Source: Spongilla lacustris
Lineage: Eukaryota > Porifera > Demospongiae > Spongillida > Spongillidae
NCBI GenBank assembly: GCA_949361645.1
Contig: OX442421.1
Location: 641,001 to 705,000 of the forward strand
Length of the DNA stretch: 64,000 nt
Direction: 5' to 3'
The notes below the pieces were generated by a model. The model was not told the origin of the DNA. It saw only the letters and a program-made list of their open reading frames with translations, and made no database searches. Every line of letters begins with the position of its first letter. The first letter of the stretch is position 1. Positions 1-12,085 of the stretch are shown here, in pieces. A program made the position numbers and the translations under genes.

Positions 1-960
1 CACGTGCATTTGTCGTGAAACATAATAGATTTTGCCTTTTTGTAAGGGTACAGACCTCAAACGGTCTGTTCGGGGTACCGAGTCTGATCGATCTAGCCAT
101 GTGTACGCTGCTACAAACCTTGGCCTTGGTGTGAAGTGGTATGCATTTTCAGCGTAACCATCTACTATCAGGGCCAAACACTTATCGCTTTGGTTTATGC
201 CGCCATCAGTGGATGGTTGTTCTGGAGTATTGATCAGCAAAGGGTGCAGACGTGTTAACAAGGAGGGCAACACTATGACCAAAGTTTAAAATCAAGATGG
301 AGCAGTTGTAAGACATGGTACGTCAGTGGAGACAGCTGTGTTGCATACGTACTAATTCTCATGTTGAAACAATCATATAGGGCTAGCTTCAGACTTAGAG
401 AGATGTATTGTATTACCCAACACACTTTTGCTGGCTTGAAATGTTTCTCGCCGTCTACATGTACATCACCACTACTACACTAACAATAACCGATAACAAA
501 TCACCATTAGATCATATACGCGTATTAGTTAAAAAATAAAAAATAAAACTAATGGTTGGACAGTGTGCGTGCTTAGTTCGAGAGCTACCTTAGTTCAGGC
601 TGGCACGTACGTAGTGAAATCCTAGCCCTGATGATGTCCTGTGGTGCGAAAGCGATAGGTGTTTGGCAACACATCCGCCTCTTTATAGCCGAAGTCCAGC
701 CATTCTTTTCTCGAGCCAAGTGCAGTGCGTAATTAATGCCGCAACTGATAGCTGTCGAGCCTTATCATTCTATCTGCCCAGACACCCTCCCGACAACCAC
801 ACGGTACAACAGCCTCAGATATATATGATAGAATAGTAGCCACCGGTTTACTTCTTAATTCTCCAGTATCAGAGTATCCATCACACGCACAGGTTTCCAG
901 AATACAAAAGTGAACCAAAAAAAAAAAAAAAGTAGGGTCAACCTTAGGATCGTTTCGTCA
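1..960. other. no recognisable gene
   Basis: I see no open frame with family resemblance and no repeat shared with the rest of the window. A 15-bp A-run ends near 931. Confidence 0.5.
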
Positions 961-1011
961 TGCCATATTTAATACATAAACACGGAGGCACAATGCACGC
1001 CACGTGGCAAC

Positions 1012-1130
1012 ATTGCACGTCAGCAAATCGCAGATGTGGACGACAGCAAATCGATGATCTGTACATGAGCACATCAGCAAATCGCTTATCTGAACCACAG
1101 CAAATCAATGATCTTTATCACAGCACAACC
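1012..1130. repeat. degenerate tandem repeat
   Basis: The motif CAGCAAATCG/A recurs four times at about 28-33 bp spacing, each followed by a diverged gatnTGtac-like tail. It is too diverged to call a satellite family. Confidence 0.55.
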
Positions 1131-1224
1131 GCAAAACCGCGACGTGAATGTAATGACAGCCTTGGCCTACCTTGGGCCACCGTAAGGACCTGTATCCAGG
1201 AGGTCACCCAATCCTCTGACACCA

Positions 1225-1500
1225 GTGTGGGAGAGTGACTTGTCCACCCCGTGGGAAATGTCCCCTGGACATTCTGTACTTGTGCACAATGTCCATCCAG
1301 ACATTCTGCACTAGGGCAAACTGTCATCCCCCCAGGGTAAAATGTCCCCCACTCCCCCCCCCCCCCCCTCCAATACTTCCTTGTGGGATAACAAAGGAAA
1401 CAAGGAATTTTTTTGGCTGGTTTTTAACAAAAACCCGTTTTTCTATAGCGGAAAAAACCATCCTGCCCAGATTGTGCATCTGAATGGACACACAGCTTAT
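1225..1500 (+). mobile_element. end of GGACATT-rich element, copy 1
   Basis: GGACATT/AATGTCC blocks recur here next to a C-run (about 1355-1369), followed by a segment around a ttttaacaaaaac core. The same blocks occur in reverse order and orientation at 9640-9912, including the shared words gtgcacaatgtcc and ccctagtgcag. Two inverted copies of one block mark a dispersed non-autonomous element. No target duplication was found. Confidence 0.5.
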
Positions 1501-1977
1501 GTTTTTCTTAGCCCACTCTCCATGGCAATGTGTAACCAACCTCTGCTGCAGCTTAAGTCAAGGTGTATATTTTAGCAAGATAATTTTGACAGAACCGGCA
1601 TTACAGCATAATGAAACTGTGTGCATACATTTCGAACAATAATACAGGTTCCGCACTCTAAACAAAAATATTCTGTCAATCAAAGTAAATATTCAATTAA
1701 ACCAATACTAAGATGCATTCTACCAATGGAATCAGATAGGACTACATGATAACTATACCAAAGCTACATATTACATACACTGACAACTTAAAAATCAAAA
1801 CACTTACCTTCAGCCTCCTCCTCCGTCATAGACACTTGGAGGACCCAAGAGTCCTCCAAGATTGATGAGTCCTCTAGACAGGGATTGGAAACGGGTCACG
1901 TGAGCCATACATTTTACAATAGAAGGCTATGCGCCGTCAATGCTATAATGGTAGCACCTTTTGAGTTTGGTGAAACC

Positions 1978-3016
1978 CGTATCGAGAGTTACGTTAGTAA
2001 TTCTCATATAGGATTTGACCCCGATTATGAATGTCAAAAAACAGGACTCGCATCTAACGGGACTTCTATCAATCGGATCGCTTTGCTTGTTGTCGGTATC
2101 GAACAAAAAGTCGAAAGAGAGCTGTTTGATGTTTGTTTGATGTTTCAAAACTGTGTGGTTCAAGAGAACAAACGAGATCCTGTTTTCCTAGTCCCCAGAC
2201 GGAACATAGTAACACCATTTTTTTCTTCTTCATTTAAAGTATTCGAGATAAAAACCGTATGCGAATGGTGCCAATACGTTCAGAATTTTAAAAAGTAGTG
2301 TCCTTTTGAGTCAGATACACGTGGTTCCTATTGGACCTTGAACTGAAAACAAATACATATATTGATAACTATACTGGGGGAAAAACTTAACACAGGAGCC
2401 TTTTCAAAGAGCATCAGTGCTATGGATGGGTTCAGAATTTCTAGTTATATCCGTACTAGTGAGTATTTTCATTGGGATCGCTTGTTAAATTAGCTCTGGC
2501 TAGAAATGGGTTTCAGGCCATACAGAGATGATAGATGCTGTAAGCCACATCTACTTGAGCTTAAATAGAACTACACGTGAGGCTATTTCTTTGGTGTTCC
2601 TGTTTGTAGTTGATATCGTTTGCTATTGTTAGTGACGTTTTTGTCAAAATGCCTTCACATCAGTGTAAGGCTAGAGCTAAACATCGAGGGGAATACCTCC
2701 AAAAGTGAAAGGAAATATTGAAAGAGCGGTCAGAAGAGAGCAAAGAAAAAGCTCGAGAACGATATCATTGGAACCCCGAGGCAAAACTAACCACTGAGGA
2801 AGAACAATATCACCAAAATCCCAGCCATAACTATCTTTAAAGAGGCAACGGTGCAGCAAAAATTCAGCCGCCATGTAGGCCTAGAGTACAGAATGCAGGG
2901 ACGATTCTATCGCTTCCGCTTCTGCGAAAAGAATGTGATTTCCAAGAACAATCGACAGCTGAACATGCTGCAGGGAAAAAAGCCTAAAGGTACATTTGAA
3001 TTCGACTGAGTGATAT
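1978..3016 (+). repeat. dispersed repeat family A, copy 1 (5' part)
   Basis: It begins with the near-palindrome GAGAGTTACGTTAGTAA and runs almost collinearly with 30979-32060 and 50296-51430. The segment that is an open frame in copy 3 is broken here by substitutions and a deletion. The copy stops just after the gaattcgactgagtgata word, so later parts of the family are absent. Confidence 0.8.
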
Positions 3017-3199
3017 ACTTTGTATGCGTATGTGTGGTTTATATACTTTACATGTGTATGCGTTGTATGGTTTGATGATTTGTGCATTGTCAGGCTTGTG
3101 TATCCACGTGACTGAGAGGTCACATACCTTGTGTATAAATGTTCTGTGTAGCTGTACATCTACATACACAAAAATTAACTGTCACTGGGTATGGTTTCA

Positions 3200-4425
3200 C
3201 ATTAATCATACTCAGTAGTCTTACAAGATTAAAATCTAGGGGTGTAAACAGCACAAAAGGAGGTCAGTTCATTCTAGTTGTAAAAATTTAAACTGTTAGT
3301 GGTCGAACCTGACCTTGCCCTCACCATCAGGTGAAGATGTAACAGTGTTCACATGGCTTCTGTTTGTAACTGTTTTTAAAGAAAACTTAGCATATTGGTG
3401 GAATATAAAAGTAGCCTCAAAACGCTAAATAATACCCACCCATGGCTAGCACAGGAGATCTGTACTAGATCTGCACATGGAGGTGTTAGTGAAGCTAGTG
3501 CAGGTGCATTGCACAAAAAAAGCAGAGTAATATTTGTGCTATTGATGCAATTAAAACCGCGTCCACGAGTTAAGTGGGTACAACTTTAGGGGAAAATAAA
3601 AACCTAAAAGATCCGCCAGCAATAAAATCACAGATACTGGTTTTAAAATAAGTAGAGTAACCTTTTACACTACGTTTGAATTATAATTTATAAGCATTGC
3701 AACTATCGCAGTTTTGATGCACACACTTTAAATAGGCATATTGCGGTACTACACTTATCATTTCTATAATTTTGCACCCCTTCCCTTCTTAACTTTAAAT
3801 TCATAAGCATACATGAGCCATCTATATCAATGCAGCTCTTGGTTTCCCTAATAATTAAAATTACATGTGCATGCAGACTCGCAAAACATCATGAAAAGCA
3901 TACAAGTTAAAACGCACGCGGAAATGTATAGTTATTTAGACATGATAGAACACATGCGCACAGTTAAAAAAATACATCGCTTATGACTGTAAATCGATTG
4001 AAATGTGCAAATGTTCAACTAGGCTTATAAAAGGCGATTATTGCCGTTTTTCTATGATGATGAATTAAGGTTTCATAGCAATGAACCACTTTTATATCGC
4101 CACATTTGCAGCATCTAACAAGTTGAGTGATCTCTCACAAAATGCATCCAATGTTGTCTCAGGAGTTGTACTTTCACATTACTGTATTTGAAAACAAAAA
4201 TACCCATCAGCGGATCTTTTTTTTACTTCCCCCAAAAATGGCTTAAATTTACCCACTTCACTCGCGGACACGGTGTTTAAATGCGAATTGTGACATTCTA
4301 GCTGTTAGTTCAGAGTATTTTGCCTCTTAAAACCACACAATGCAGCTTGGTGCTATACCAGTAGACCTGAATGTAATGGCGGACAAGATAGATGACAGGC
4401 ATCATAACAGCATGCATCCACTAAA
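3200..4425. other. no recognisable gene or repeat
   Basis: AT-rich sequence. Short open frames here show no family resemblance and no splice-phase continuity that I could follow. Confidence 0.4.
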
Positions 4426-4429
4426 ATGG

Positions 4430-4472
4430 AAATGCACAAATGAGTGTCGGCTGCTCACTAATAGAAGTTGTA
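4430..4472 (+). repeat. inverted partial copy of the exon end at 5145-5200
   Basis: The words gtgtcggctgctcacta and atagaagttgta repeat, in the opposite orientation, the 3' end and donor side of the minus-strand exon at 5145-5476. A pyrimidine minisatellite lies between the two arms. Confidence 0.65.
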
Positions 4473-4599
4473 TTGGGGACAAAGGTATTATTTCAAAAAT
4501 GCATAGTTGAGATGGGCTGGACAGGTGTATTTGCAATCATGCAGACTCGCACTTTAGTGAGTGGTGTGAAGGTACCTTATTTCCTTTGAGTTCTCAACA

Positions 4600-5130
4600 T
4601 ACTCCAGTTACACATACTACTACTACTACCCGCACTTTTCTCCTATCCTACTCCTCCCCCTCCCCTTACTAACCACTGCCCTACTCCTCCCCTTACCTAC
4701 CCCCACACTCCTTCCCTTTCCTGTCACTATGCCTAATACTACCCTACGCCTCCCCTCCTACCTTATTCCTCCTACCCTATTCCTCCTACCTCTACTCCTC
4801 CCCTCCTACCTCTACTCCTCCCCTCCTACCCCTACTCCTCCCCTCCTACCCTACTCCTCCCCTCCTACCCCTACTCTCCCCTCCTACCTCTACTCCTCCC
4901 CTCCTACCCCTACTCTCCCCTCCTACCCCTACTCTCCCCTCCTACCCCTACTCCTCCCCTCCTACCCCTACTCCTCCCCTCCTACCCCTACTCCCTCCCC
5001 TCCTACCCCTACTCCCTTCACTCCTACCCTTACACTCTCCCCTCCTACCCCTATTCCTCCATTCTAACCTTTACTCCTCCCCTCCTACCCCTACTCCTCC
5101 TTCACCTCCCTCCTACCCCTACTCCTCTCC
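4600..5130. repeat. pyrimidine-rich minisatellite (CTCCTACCC-type)
   Basis: Irregular units of about 9-20 bp built on CTCCTACCCCTACTCC. The proline/serine/threonine frames crossing it are translations of low-complexity DNA. Confidence 0.85.
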
Positions 5131-5144
5131 TTATACATACTTAC

Positions 5145-5476
5145 AACTTCTATTTTACCAGTAGTGAGCAGCCGACACTGGTTTGCACATTTCCAGTTTA
5201 CTGTCAAGCCTATATTCTCTGCCACTACACACTGACCATTAAACAAAACATGGGAGACATTATCTGAAGTCCAAGTCAGTGAAACAAAAATGTTTATATT
5301 GCCTGACCCTGAGCTGTTCATAATTTTCCAGCTAAAATTCAGGTTGTGAGGCAAACATTGGTTAACGTAATGTCTTAATGTTAGCCATACAAGAAATAAA
5401 TTAGTTGTATTAAATCTAGATGATCGATCTCTAAATGATTGAGCAGAGGTCAGATGTGTGATTGCTAATATCATAC
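5145..5476 (-). CDS. internal coding exon of an unrecognised protein
   Basis: On the minus strand an open frame of about 110 codons is bounded by a good acceptor (ctactgtacag) and a consensus donor (GTAAGT). The encoded stretch contains several cysteines and NxS/T sites (around SWKIMNSSGSGN and TSDNVSH), which suggests an extracellular protein, but I recognise no family. The last part of the exon is duplicated in inverted orientation at 4430-4472, so the exon is a single gene exon and not part of a repeat family. Other exons of the same gene were not identified. A decayed exon is possible. Confidence 0.45.
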
Positions 5477-5957
5477 CTGTACAGTAGGTATGGCTTCACT
5501 AAAAACAGTTTTGGTGGTGAGCACATGCATTGTAGCTGCTTGTGAAGGACCCTGCTTGTTAAGTACATTTAAGCATGCTGAGTGTATTGTCTGGTACATG
5601 GGGTGAGTTGACACAGATCACTTTAATTTGCAGAATACTGAGATGACTCGATGGACACACCTGTTACTGTCATATGAAGAAGAAAACAGACTTATATGAG
5701 AAGATAAAGTTTCGACTTTTATATTAACACTGAGTAACATTGTTGATAGACTGAACTATAATTATCATCCATGGCTGAGTTAGTACTATATAAATGATTT
5801 TCTATATACCAAGTTTAGATAGTAGTATATGTGATCAGTATAAATATGTCTGTTGCAACATGACTTATGAAATTCAGTTAATATATCATTTTCAATTGTA
5901 TCAGTCATGACTTTTTGAAAGCATATATGCATACAATTATGAATAAAAAGCAATGAA

Positions 5958-6214
5958 ACAAGTATATAAAAATGAGAAAGTTGGTGATATATAGGATTTG
6001 AAGGCAATAGTGGTGTAAAAAGCAAGGGAACAAAGGTCTAATAATAAGTAATAGTCCTATATTTAGCACACAAATAACATACATGTAATATCCTAGAAAT
6101 ATGCTAAATATAGGACTATTATATTTTGTTCCCTTCCTCTTTACACCACTATTGCATGCCTTCTAATCCTATATACCACCAACTTTCTCATAGAGAATGT
6201 TTTTATATACTTGT
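5958..6214. mobile_element. foldback MITE family 1, copy 1
   Basis: Two arms of about 110 bp are reverse complements (core words CCTATATTTAGCAC / GTGCTAAATATAGG; ends acaagtata / tatacttgt). The left arm lacks about 9 bp (cattctcta) present in the right arm. Younger copies are at 33808-34100 and 54647-54929. Confidence 0.85.
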
Positions 6215-6464
6215 CGAATAGAGCCTCGAATGTATTCCACCCAATTTATGACAGGTAAGGCTTGTCTAGAAACATTCAAGTGAATGAATCATCGGGAGCT
6301 TTTAATAAAAACTGAGTAATGAAGCTATGTGAATCCTTTCTGGGCATGCAAAAACTGTTCTGTACGTTTTTTAAGCTTGATCGTTTGTAAATATGTTCTT
6401 CGTAGCAATCTGGACAAAACTGGATAGGTTTTGCCCTTTTCCATAGCTTTGAAAACATGTAGTG

Positions 6465-7035
6465 GCACGAAACAGCGTTTTAGACATACTGTCAGTCCTG
6501 GGCGTATAGCTACTTTTGTAAATAATGTTAAAGGTTTCATTCTCATTTTGCAATAGAACTGAGCTATGGACTAAGCCAGGGAGTGTTGGTATGAGATTAT
6601 AAAAAGTTCGTTTTGCATTGACTATAGCGTCAATCATTAGGGACACGGCACGAACCTACTGGCAGTTCTGGGCGTGTACTAATAGCAACTTTTATAAATT
6701 ATTTTCATAGGGTTTGAAGGTTTCAACCTCGATAGAACTGGGCTATGGACAATGCCAGGGAGAGTTGGTACGAGGTTATGCTATTGCGTAAATCGTTAGG
6801 GACACGCACGGCTGGGCGTATAGCTTCTTTTGTAAATAGTTTGAAGGTAGTACACTCATTTTGCGATAGAACAGGGCTATGGGCTAAGCCAGGGAGTGTT
6901 GGTATAAGGGTATAAAGAGTTGGCTTTACATCGACTGTATATCGCGTCAGGGACACGGCACGAACTGTCAGTTCTGGGCCTATGTGATGGCTACTTTTAT
7001 ATATAGTATTAGCGGGGTTTGAAGGTTTCATCCTC
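6465..7035. repeat. degenerate tandem array, unit about 150-170 bp, four units
   Basis: The word CAGTTCTGGGCGTATAGCTA (with changes) recurs near 6493, 6663, 6810 and 6970, each followed by taaatan, gaaggtttca and gccagggagtgttggta. Antisense open frames here are translations of the repeat. Confidence 0.75.
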
Positions 7036-7275
7036 AACTGCTACTCATTTCACAGATAGACTCTGTTCGTGAATTAATAACTACTACAATAACCTATCTT
7101 CCGAGATGGGGAGCTGTTAATTGGCGTGCAAGTGACTCCCCTGTCTGCTATCATCATTTAAAATGAATACAGATTATAGCAACTGACTGATTTTATTTTT
7201 ATTGAAGCTGTATCTAATGCCGCGAAATAAATATTCCCGTTCAATACTAGGGTAAATTAAGGTAATTTCGCCAGG

Positions 7276-8173
7276 GGAGTGTTCGCCACCCTTAACTTCA
7301 AACGCGGCGCTAGGGCTTACCTGACGTTTTAGTATCGCAGCAAAATATGGAAATATTAGTACATGGAGTCTGTGTTTACGGCCCACAATTGAAGTTCTAT
7401 TAGTTATTTCGGTTCTTACAAAAAAAAATCAAAAACTAAGCTACCTCAATTTTCGGCAAAAGTGGTGCGGTAAACAACGCGCAATTGGAAGTGAGTTTAC
7501 CTGGTGCAAGTCGCTGTCCGTAAAATACGTAGTCATGATCTGTTTAAAATCTTGTTATTAGAGAAGAGTGGTGATTTCTGTACAATATATGTAGTTCTAT
7601 TTGTTATGAAACTTAGTAGCTTCGGAATTAGGGTGGGTGGCGGAGACTCCAATCGTAAATTACGCTATTAAGCAGTAGTCGCCACCCCTGGCGACTACTC
7701 AAACTTTCTGAAATGACGAAGTGAGAATAGTCAAAATAGCTATCATTAGGCCTATAAATGTTTGCTACCAATTATATATAAGTACTGTAAGCTGTTCATG
7801 TTGGGAAGGAGTGTTCGCCATGGGGGCGTGGCCTTCTTTCCCATACACACAGAATGGGATGTGCATAAATATTTTTTTCCCCTGACACTTCATGCTTCAA
7901 ATGGTTTCTTTTTGTATCTGGCCTTCTAATTAAACTCAGTTCAGTTGCTTGAGCCAACTCGAGCCCTTGGATCTGTATGTTTTAACTAACTGCAAGCCAC
8001 GGATGTACAAATGGAAGCCGTTCTATCCAAAAAATACTAGCATCGCAAAGAAAGACTCCCAGGGCGTTTAAAGGGCTACAGTGAACAAGCTTACTTGTTT
8101 TAGCAACGTCCTATGTAAAAACCACTTTTGTTACACTTCGCAACAACGAACTACAGGGGGTGGCGAACACTCC
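7276..8173. mobile_element. candidate element with GGAGTGTTCGCCACCC inverted ends
   Basis: GGAGTGTTCGCCACCC at 7276 is matched by GGGTGGCGAACACTCC ending at 8173. Related words occur inside near 7627, 7680 and 7805 and outside at 8391, so these may be sub-terminal repeats. No target duplication or transposase is visible. Confidence 0.4.
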
Positions 8174-8451
8174 AAAATCGACGTGGCGAAAGCCCAACAG
8201 GGGTGGCGACTATACCTGAAATACGCTTAATTGGATAAAACCACTGTTGTACTTTGTTTGGAACATATTTTTGGAGAAATGAAGCGATAATAGTGTAGAA
8301 TAAGGACTGAGGATCTCTTGAAACCAAGTATGTTTGAAGCACTACCCGTCCTTTTTTTAAATATGTAATAATACCGATATCGGTACTCGCGAGTGGCGAA
8401 CACTACTTAATTGACCCTAGTACTGAAGTATGCATGGTTGCGAGTCTGCTG

Positions 8452-8550
8452 TCGTGAATTATAGCGTACACGGGGCAACTTCGGGACTTCTACAAATATT
8501 CACTTGAGTCGCACCGCTTGATAGCGGCCCGTGTGCGCTATAATTCACGA
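8452..8550. mobile_element. short hairpin (99 bp) with 24-bp arms
   Basis: TCGTGAATTATAGCG at the left is answered by CGCTATAATTCACGA at the right, continuing through acacgggg / ccccgtgt with one or two mismatches. It looks like a small MITE. Confidence 0.6.
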
Positions 8551-8912
8551 TATGTACGTATACATGAACCACGCTTACCTTCCATATCCATTCGCCCGTC
8601 ACGTGACCTATACGTATGGAATTTTAATTGTGCGCAAAAAAAGAACGCTAATTTGCTAGTTTTGCTAAGATAAAATCGGCGCACACGGTGCGGTTAAATT
8701 ATGGTAGTACGGCCCGACTCTTGTGGTAGTGAACCATCGATTAACATATGTTAAAGCACACAATTGCAGCATAAAGTCCTTATAGTTTGGGATGTGGATT
8801 GTGGGCGGGTCGATGTTACACGGGTCGCGTAATACCCTCGTGCTGTGTACTGAGCTAGAGAAAGGATCTTTGTGCAACCAAGTCCCCGAGCCTTGACTAC
8901 GCGCTTTATACA

Positions 8913-9070
8913 TGGTGTCAGCAGTGGGGTCCTTTCTCTAATGCAGTGGCAGTGAGCAGAAATGGAAAAATATCCGGCGCCCGAAGCTATTGGGGAGGGG
9001 GAACTCTCTGACCAATGGTTACGCTTCAAAACAGAATTCCCTCAATTCTTAGTAGCGGTGGGTAAAGAGA
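8913..9070 (+). mobile_element. Ty3/gypsy retrotransposon start: PBS and truncated gag
   Basis: TGGTGTCAGCAGTGGG at 8913 resembles the primer-binding site that follows the 5' LTR in many Ty3/gypsy elements, and the preceding base pair is CA, as expected for an LTR end. An ATG at 8962 opens a frame beginning MEKYPAPEAIG and containing WLRFKTEFPQFLVAVGKE, which resembles the start of gypsy Gag. The frame runs into an unrelated hAT-type end at about 9075, so the element is truncated. The 5' limit of the LTR is not visible to me. Confidence 0.6.
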
Positions 9071-9074
9071 AGCC

Positions 9075-9218
9075 CCAGGCGGCCAGGCCCCACTGGGGGA
9101 GCTTACAGCGCTCCCCCAGACCCCCTAGCTGCTACGGGAGCCCTCCCGTATCCACCCCCGCTTGTGAATATAGTTATTAGACCCTACCCTTCCAGAAATT
9201 CTGGATCCACCCCTGGTA
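9075..9218. mobile_element. hAT-type end fragment (CCAGGGGTGGATCCAG)
   Basis: The right edge CTGGATCCACCCCTGG is the reverse complement of the CAGGGGCGGATCCAG-like end seen at 56688/57933, 53249, 24083 and 17297. The body consists of short inverted G/C words (ggggagctta..gcgctccccc). Confidence 0.5.
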
Positions 9219-9485
9219 CCTATAGCTAGACTAAAACACATCCTAAATTAAAAAGCATAAAAACCATCCTTCGTCCTCGGTGACCATGGGAATAGTGTAA
9301 AAAAAAAAAAAAAACTAAAACTTACTGGGATTGAGCGTCCAGGGTGGGAAATCCGAATAGATATGATTCTATCCTGGTTTTGTCGAACAAAACCAATGTT
9401 GACTTATGAATGGAATTGTTGCTTCAACATGGTTTTTTTCCCGACAGATCGAACCATGCAGGGTATAACCACATGTATTCCCATG

Positions 9486-9656
9486 CACAGCAAAAAAACG
9501 CGTCAAATCAATTATTGATTCACAATTGATTTCACAGTAAAATCAATCGCAAATCAAGTGCACTTGATTTTACTATCAAATCATGCGTTGATTTAACAAT
9601 TGATTTAAAAATCCATTGTGAAATCAATAATTGATTTGATGCGTTTTTTTGCTGTG
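9486..9656. mobile_element. hairpin MITE with CACAGCAAAAAAACGC ends
   Basis: CACAGCAAAAAAACGCGTCA at the left pairs with TGATGCGTTTTTTTGCTGTG at the right, followed by AATCAATTATTGATT in both arms. It lies inside the inverted copy of the element seen at 1225-1500. Confidence 0.75.
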
Positions 9657-9912
9657 GGCCATCCTGGACGCACAATCCGGGTAGGATGGCTATATAAGGA
9701 CGGGTTTTGTTAAAAACCAGCCTTAAATATCCAAGTTGGACGTTTATAACTGTTTCCTTTCATACACTATAGGTAGGACATTGCGCGGGACATTTTACCC
9801 TGGGGGGGGGGGGGGGGGGGGGACAGTTAGCCCTAGTGCAGAGTGTCCGGGGGGACATTGTGCACTAGTGCAGAATGTCCGGGGGGACAATCCACCCTCC
9901 CACACCGGCTTG
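9640..9912 (-). mobile_element. end of GGACATT-rich element, copy 2 (inverted)
   Basis: Contains GGACATT blocks, a G-run (about 9803-9822), and the ttttgttaaaaaccagcc core, all in reverse orientation relative to 1225-1500. Confidence 0.5.
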
Positions 9913-9923
9913 CTTAAGTGAAG

Positions 9924-10098
9924 TCGGCGCTGGAATGCCTGGGTTCCTAGTGGGCCATTTTTGGTAAGCAGAACTGGCGATGCGGGATGAACCGGACGCC
10001 GGGTTAAGGTGCCCGAATTGGCGCTCATCACACACCATAAAAGCCATTAAAAGGTGTTGGTTGATCTAGACAGCAGGACGGTGGCCATGGAAGTCGGA

Positions 10099-10134
<36 letters not shown>

Positions 10135-10243
10135 TCAACTAGCCCTGAAAATGGATGGCGCTCAAGCGCCGTACCCATACCCGGCCGTCGGGGCGAGTGG
10201 CCTGCCTCGACGAGTAGGAGGGCGCGGAGGTGGCCTGAACAGA
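9924..10243 (+). pseudogene. 28S rRNA gene fragment (displaced rDNA piece)
   Basis: The segment reads through several universally conserved LSU rRNA words in the right order: TGGTAAGCAGAACTGGCGAT, GGATGAACCG, ACGCCGGGTTAAGG, GACAGCAGGACGGTGGCCAT, GAAGTCGGAA, GGAGTGTGTAACAACTCACC, GAATCAACTAGCCCTGAAAA and CGACGAGTAGGAGGG. The rest of the LSU gene is absent on both sides and the internal gctcatcacac..aaaaggtgttgg segment is altered, so this is an inserted fragment and not a working rDNA unit. Confidence 0.93.
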
Positions 10244-10458
10244 AGTTAAGTTATGTAATGAAAGCAATTTAATACCAAGACAGAAGTTTTTTCACGGCAT
10301 CAGATGTTTAATGTATATATTATAATGAATAGCTAATTTATAATTTAAACACAAGACAGAATTGATATAATAAAAGCAATTTAAACACAAGAAGACAGAA
10401 GTTATTTAATGAAAACAATTTAAAAACAAGACAGAAGTTCTTTCATGACATCAGATGT

Positions 10459-11138
10459 TTAATTGTAGGCGACTGTGCTCCTTTCTTCTGTTCTTGGCAT
10501 GAAGAGTGTTCTAAAGAATGATTTTGACCCATTGTCTACTGACAGATTGTTCTTAAAAATTCCTTCAGGATAATATTGAATCATTTGTTGTATGCATTCT
10601 TTGTAGGAAAACAAACCTCTTTTTCTGAGCATATACTTCAATGTGATTTGCATGTCACTAAATCAAAATTGACAAAAATGTTAGTATCCACACAATATTG
10701 GCTTACTTGTTGATATACATGTATAGGGTTGAATTTTCCCTGCTTTTCACTTTTTTGGTATGATTTTCATAGAAGCACCTCTCTGGCAGGGGTTCAACTG
10801 GCTTCACTTCTGGAATTGGTTGTCTAAAACTGGGTACTAAATCTTTATATGTATATAGCTTTGGAGAATCCAAAAGTAATTATATAAAAGTAATAGGAAA
10901 TGGAAAATGATAATAACTACTGGCATGTTTATACATTTTTTTGCTTACTGTGTAGTACTTCCTCATGCACACTTTGTAGGATAAGGCATGCAAGTCACTT
11001 TGCACTCCTTCACACATGGAGACAAGTTGCTGATTTAAAACCTGCATGTACGTCAATGTTTCAAAACCAATTTTAATCATTTGTGTGCTATATATTTACC
11101 TTCTGAAGAGCTGTAGTGACATCTGAAGTTGCAAGCAT
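10459..11138 (-). CDS. four-exon gene, 160-aa protein of unknown function
   Basis: Minus-strand exons 11100-11138, 10949-11041, 10707-10858 and 10459-10657 join with matching phases (0, 0, 2). All have GT donors and AG acceptors; the introns are 58, 90 and 49 bp. The model starts MLATSDVTTALQK, passes through VLNQQLVSMCEGVQSDLHAL and LVPSFRQPIPEVKPVEPLPE, and ends FMPRTEERSTVAYN followed by TAA. The start is the first ATG after an in-frame stop in exon 1, so an extra 5' non-coding exon is possible (a plausible donor lies near 11240). I recognise no domain; the C-terminal 65 residues (from DMQITLKYMLRKRG) look globular and basic. Four exons with consistent phase and no stop make chance unlikely. 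Confidence 0.65.
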
Positions 11139-12085
11139 GGCTAAGCATCATATCTTGAACAGCCTTATATGTGACATGTGGGCTGTTGGGGTTGAAATGT
11201 GCGTTAGCACAATTATTACTTGTGTGCTTTATAGCTTACCTTTGACAGCACACATCTTGAAGAGACACCAACAACTTAAATGGAAGCCATATACAGTATA
11301 TCAGCCACATACATGAACGAATGGAAGTGGATCAAGAAACCAGTGGCTTGGAATGTTACACGGCAGAAGAACGTAATCATATTCGCAAATACCTCTTTCC
11401 TAAATGATGTTATTGGAACAGTTTCCATTCAGTGTGCTTCATATATTATTAAAAAAGAGCAATTTTCACTGTCCAATTATGATTTGATGTATATGAGGTA
11501 CCTTATTATTGTTTGATTCATTCTTCCATACACTCCATTAGATTGTGGATGATTGGCTGACGTCATTCTATAATCGATTTCTAGCATAGGCAGTCAACAA
11601 CCTGCACTGAAAGTTCATAAACTTGAAACGCAAATACATCTCTGCAGCTTTGTGGAATGAGATCCATGCAGAGTGTGTCATTCATAAAACATGAATTGAA
11701 GCGCGCTTAGAAATGTACATCAATATAAGGATGGCATGGTGTGGGAACTTGGGGGTGTATATATGAAGGTGCAGCTGGATCTCAGGTGAGTGTGATCTGT
11801 GGAATGAATCTTCAGCTGTGTGCGACTGTGGGTACATATAACTTTGGCGAAATTGTGTTAATTAAATGTTACATCGGTGATAAACTCACTGCCCTGATAA
11901 GTGATTATGTCTGATGCTAGATAAAGTGCGCTGCAATGATGTGTGTATGAGTATTGATGGTATATGTATGCATGCATGCACTTACCCAATGACGTACGTC
12001 TAGATGCATGTGTGACCAGTATAGTATAGTTGTCTTCGGTGCGGTCTCTTCCCAGATGGCCTCCACTTTTGGATGCGTGATACTA
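11139..12085. other. no recognisable gene
   Basis: Contains a possible upstream donor (GTCAAAG|gtaagc near 11243, minus strand) for the gene at 10459-11138. Otherwise I see nothing. Confidence 0.35.
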
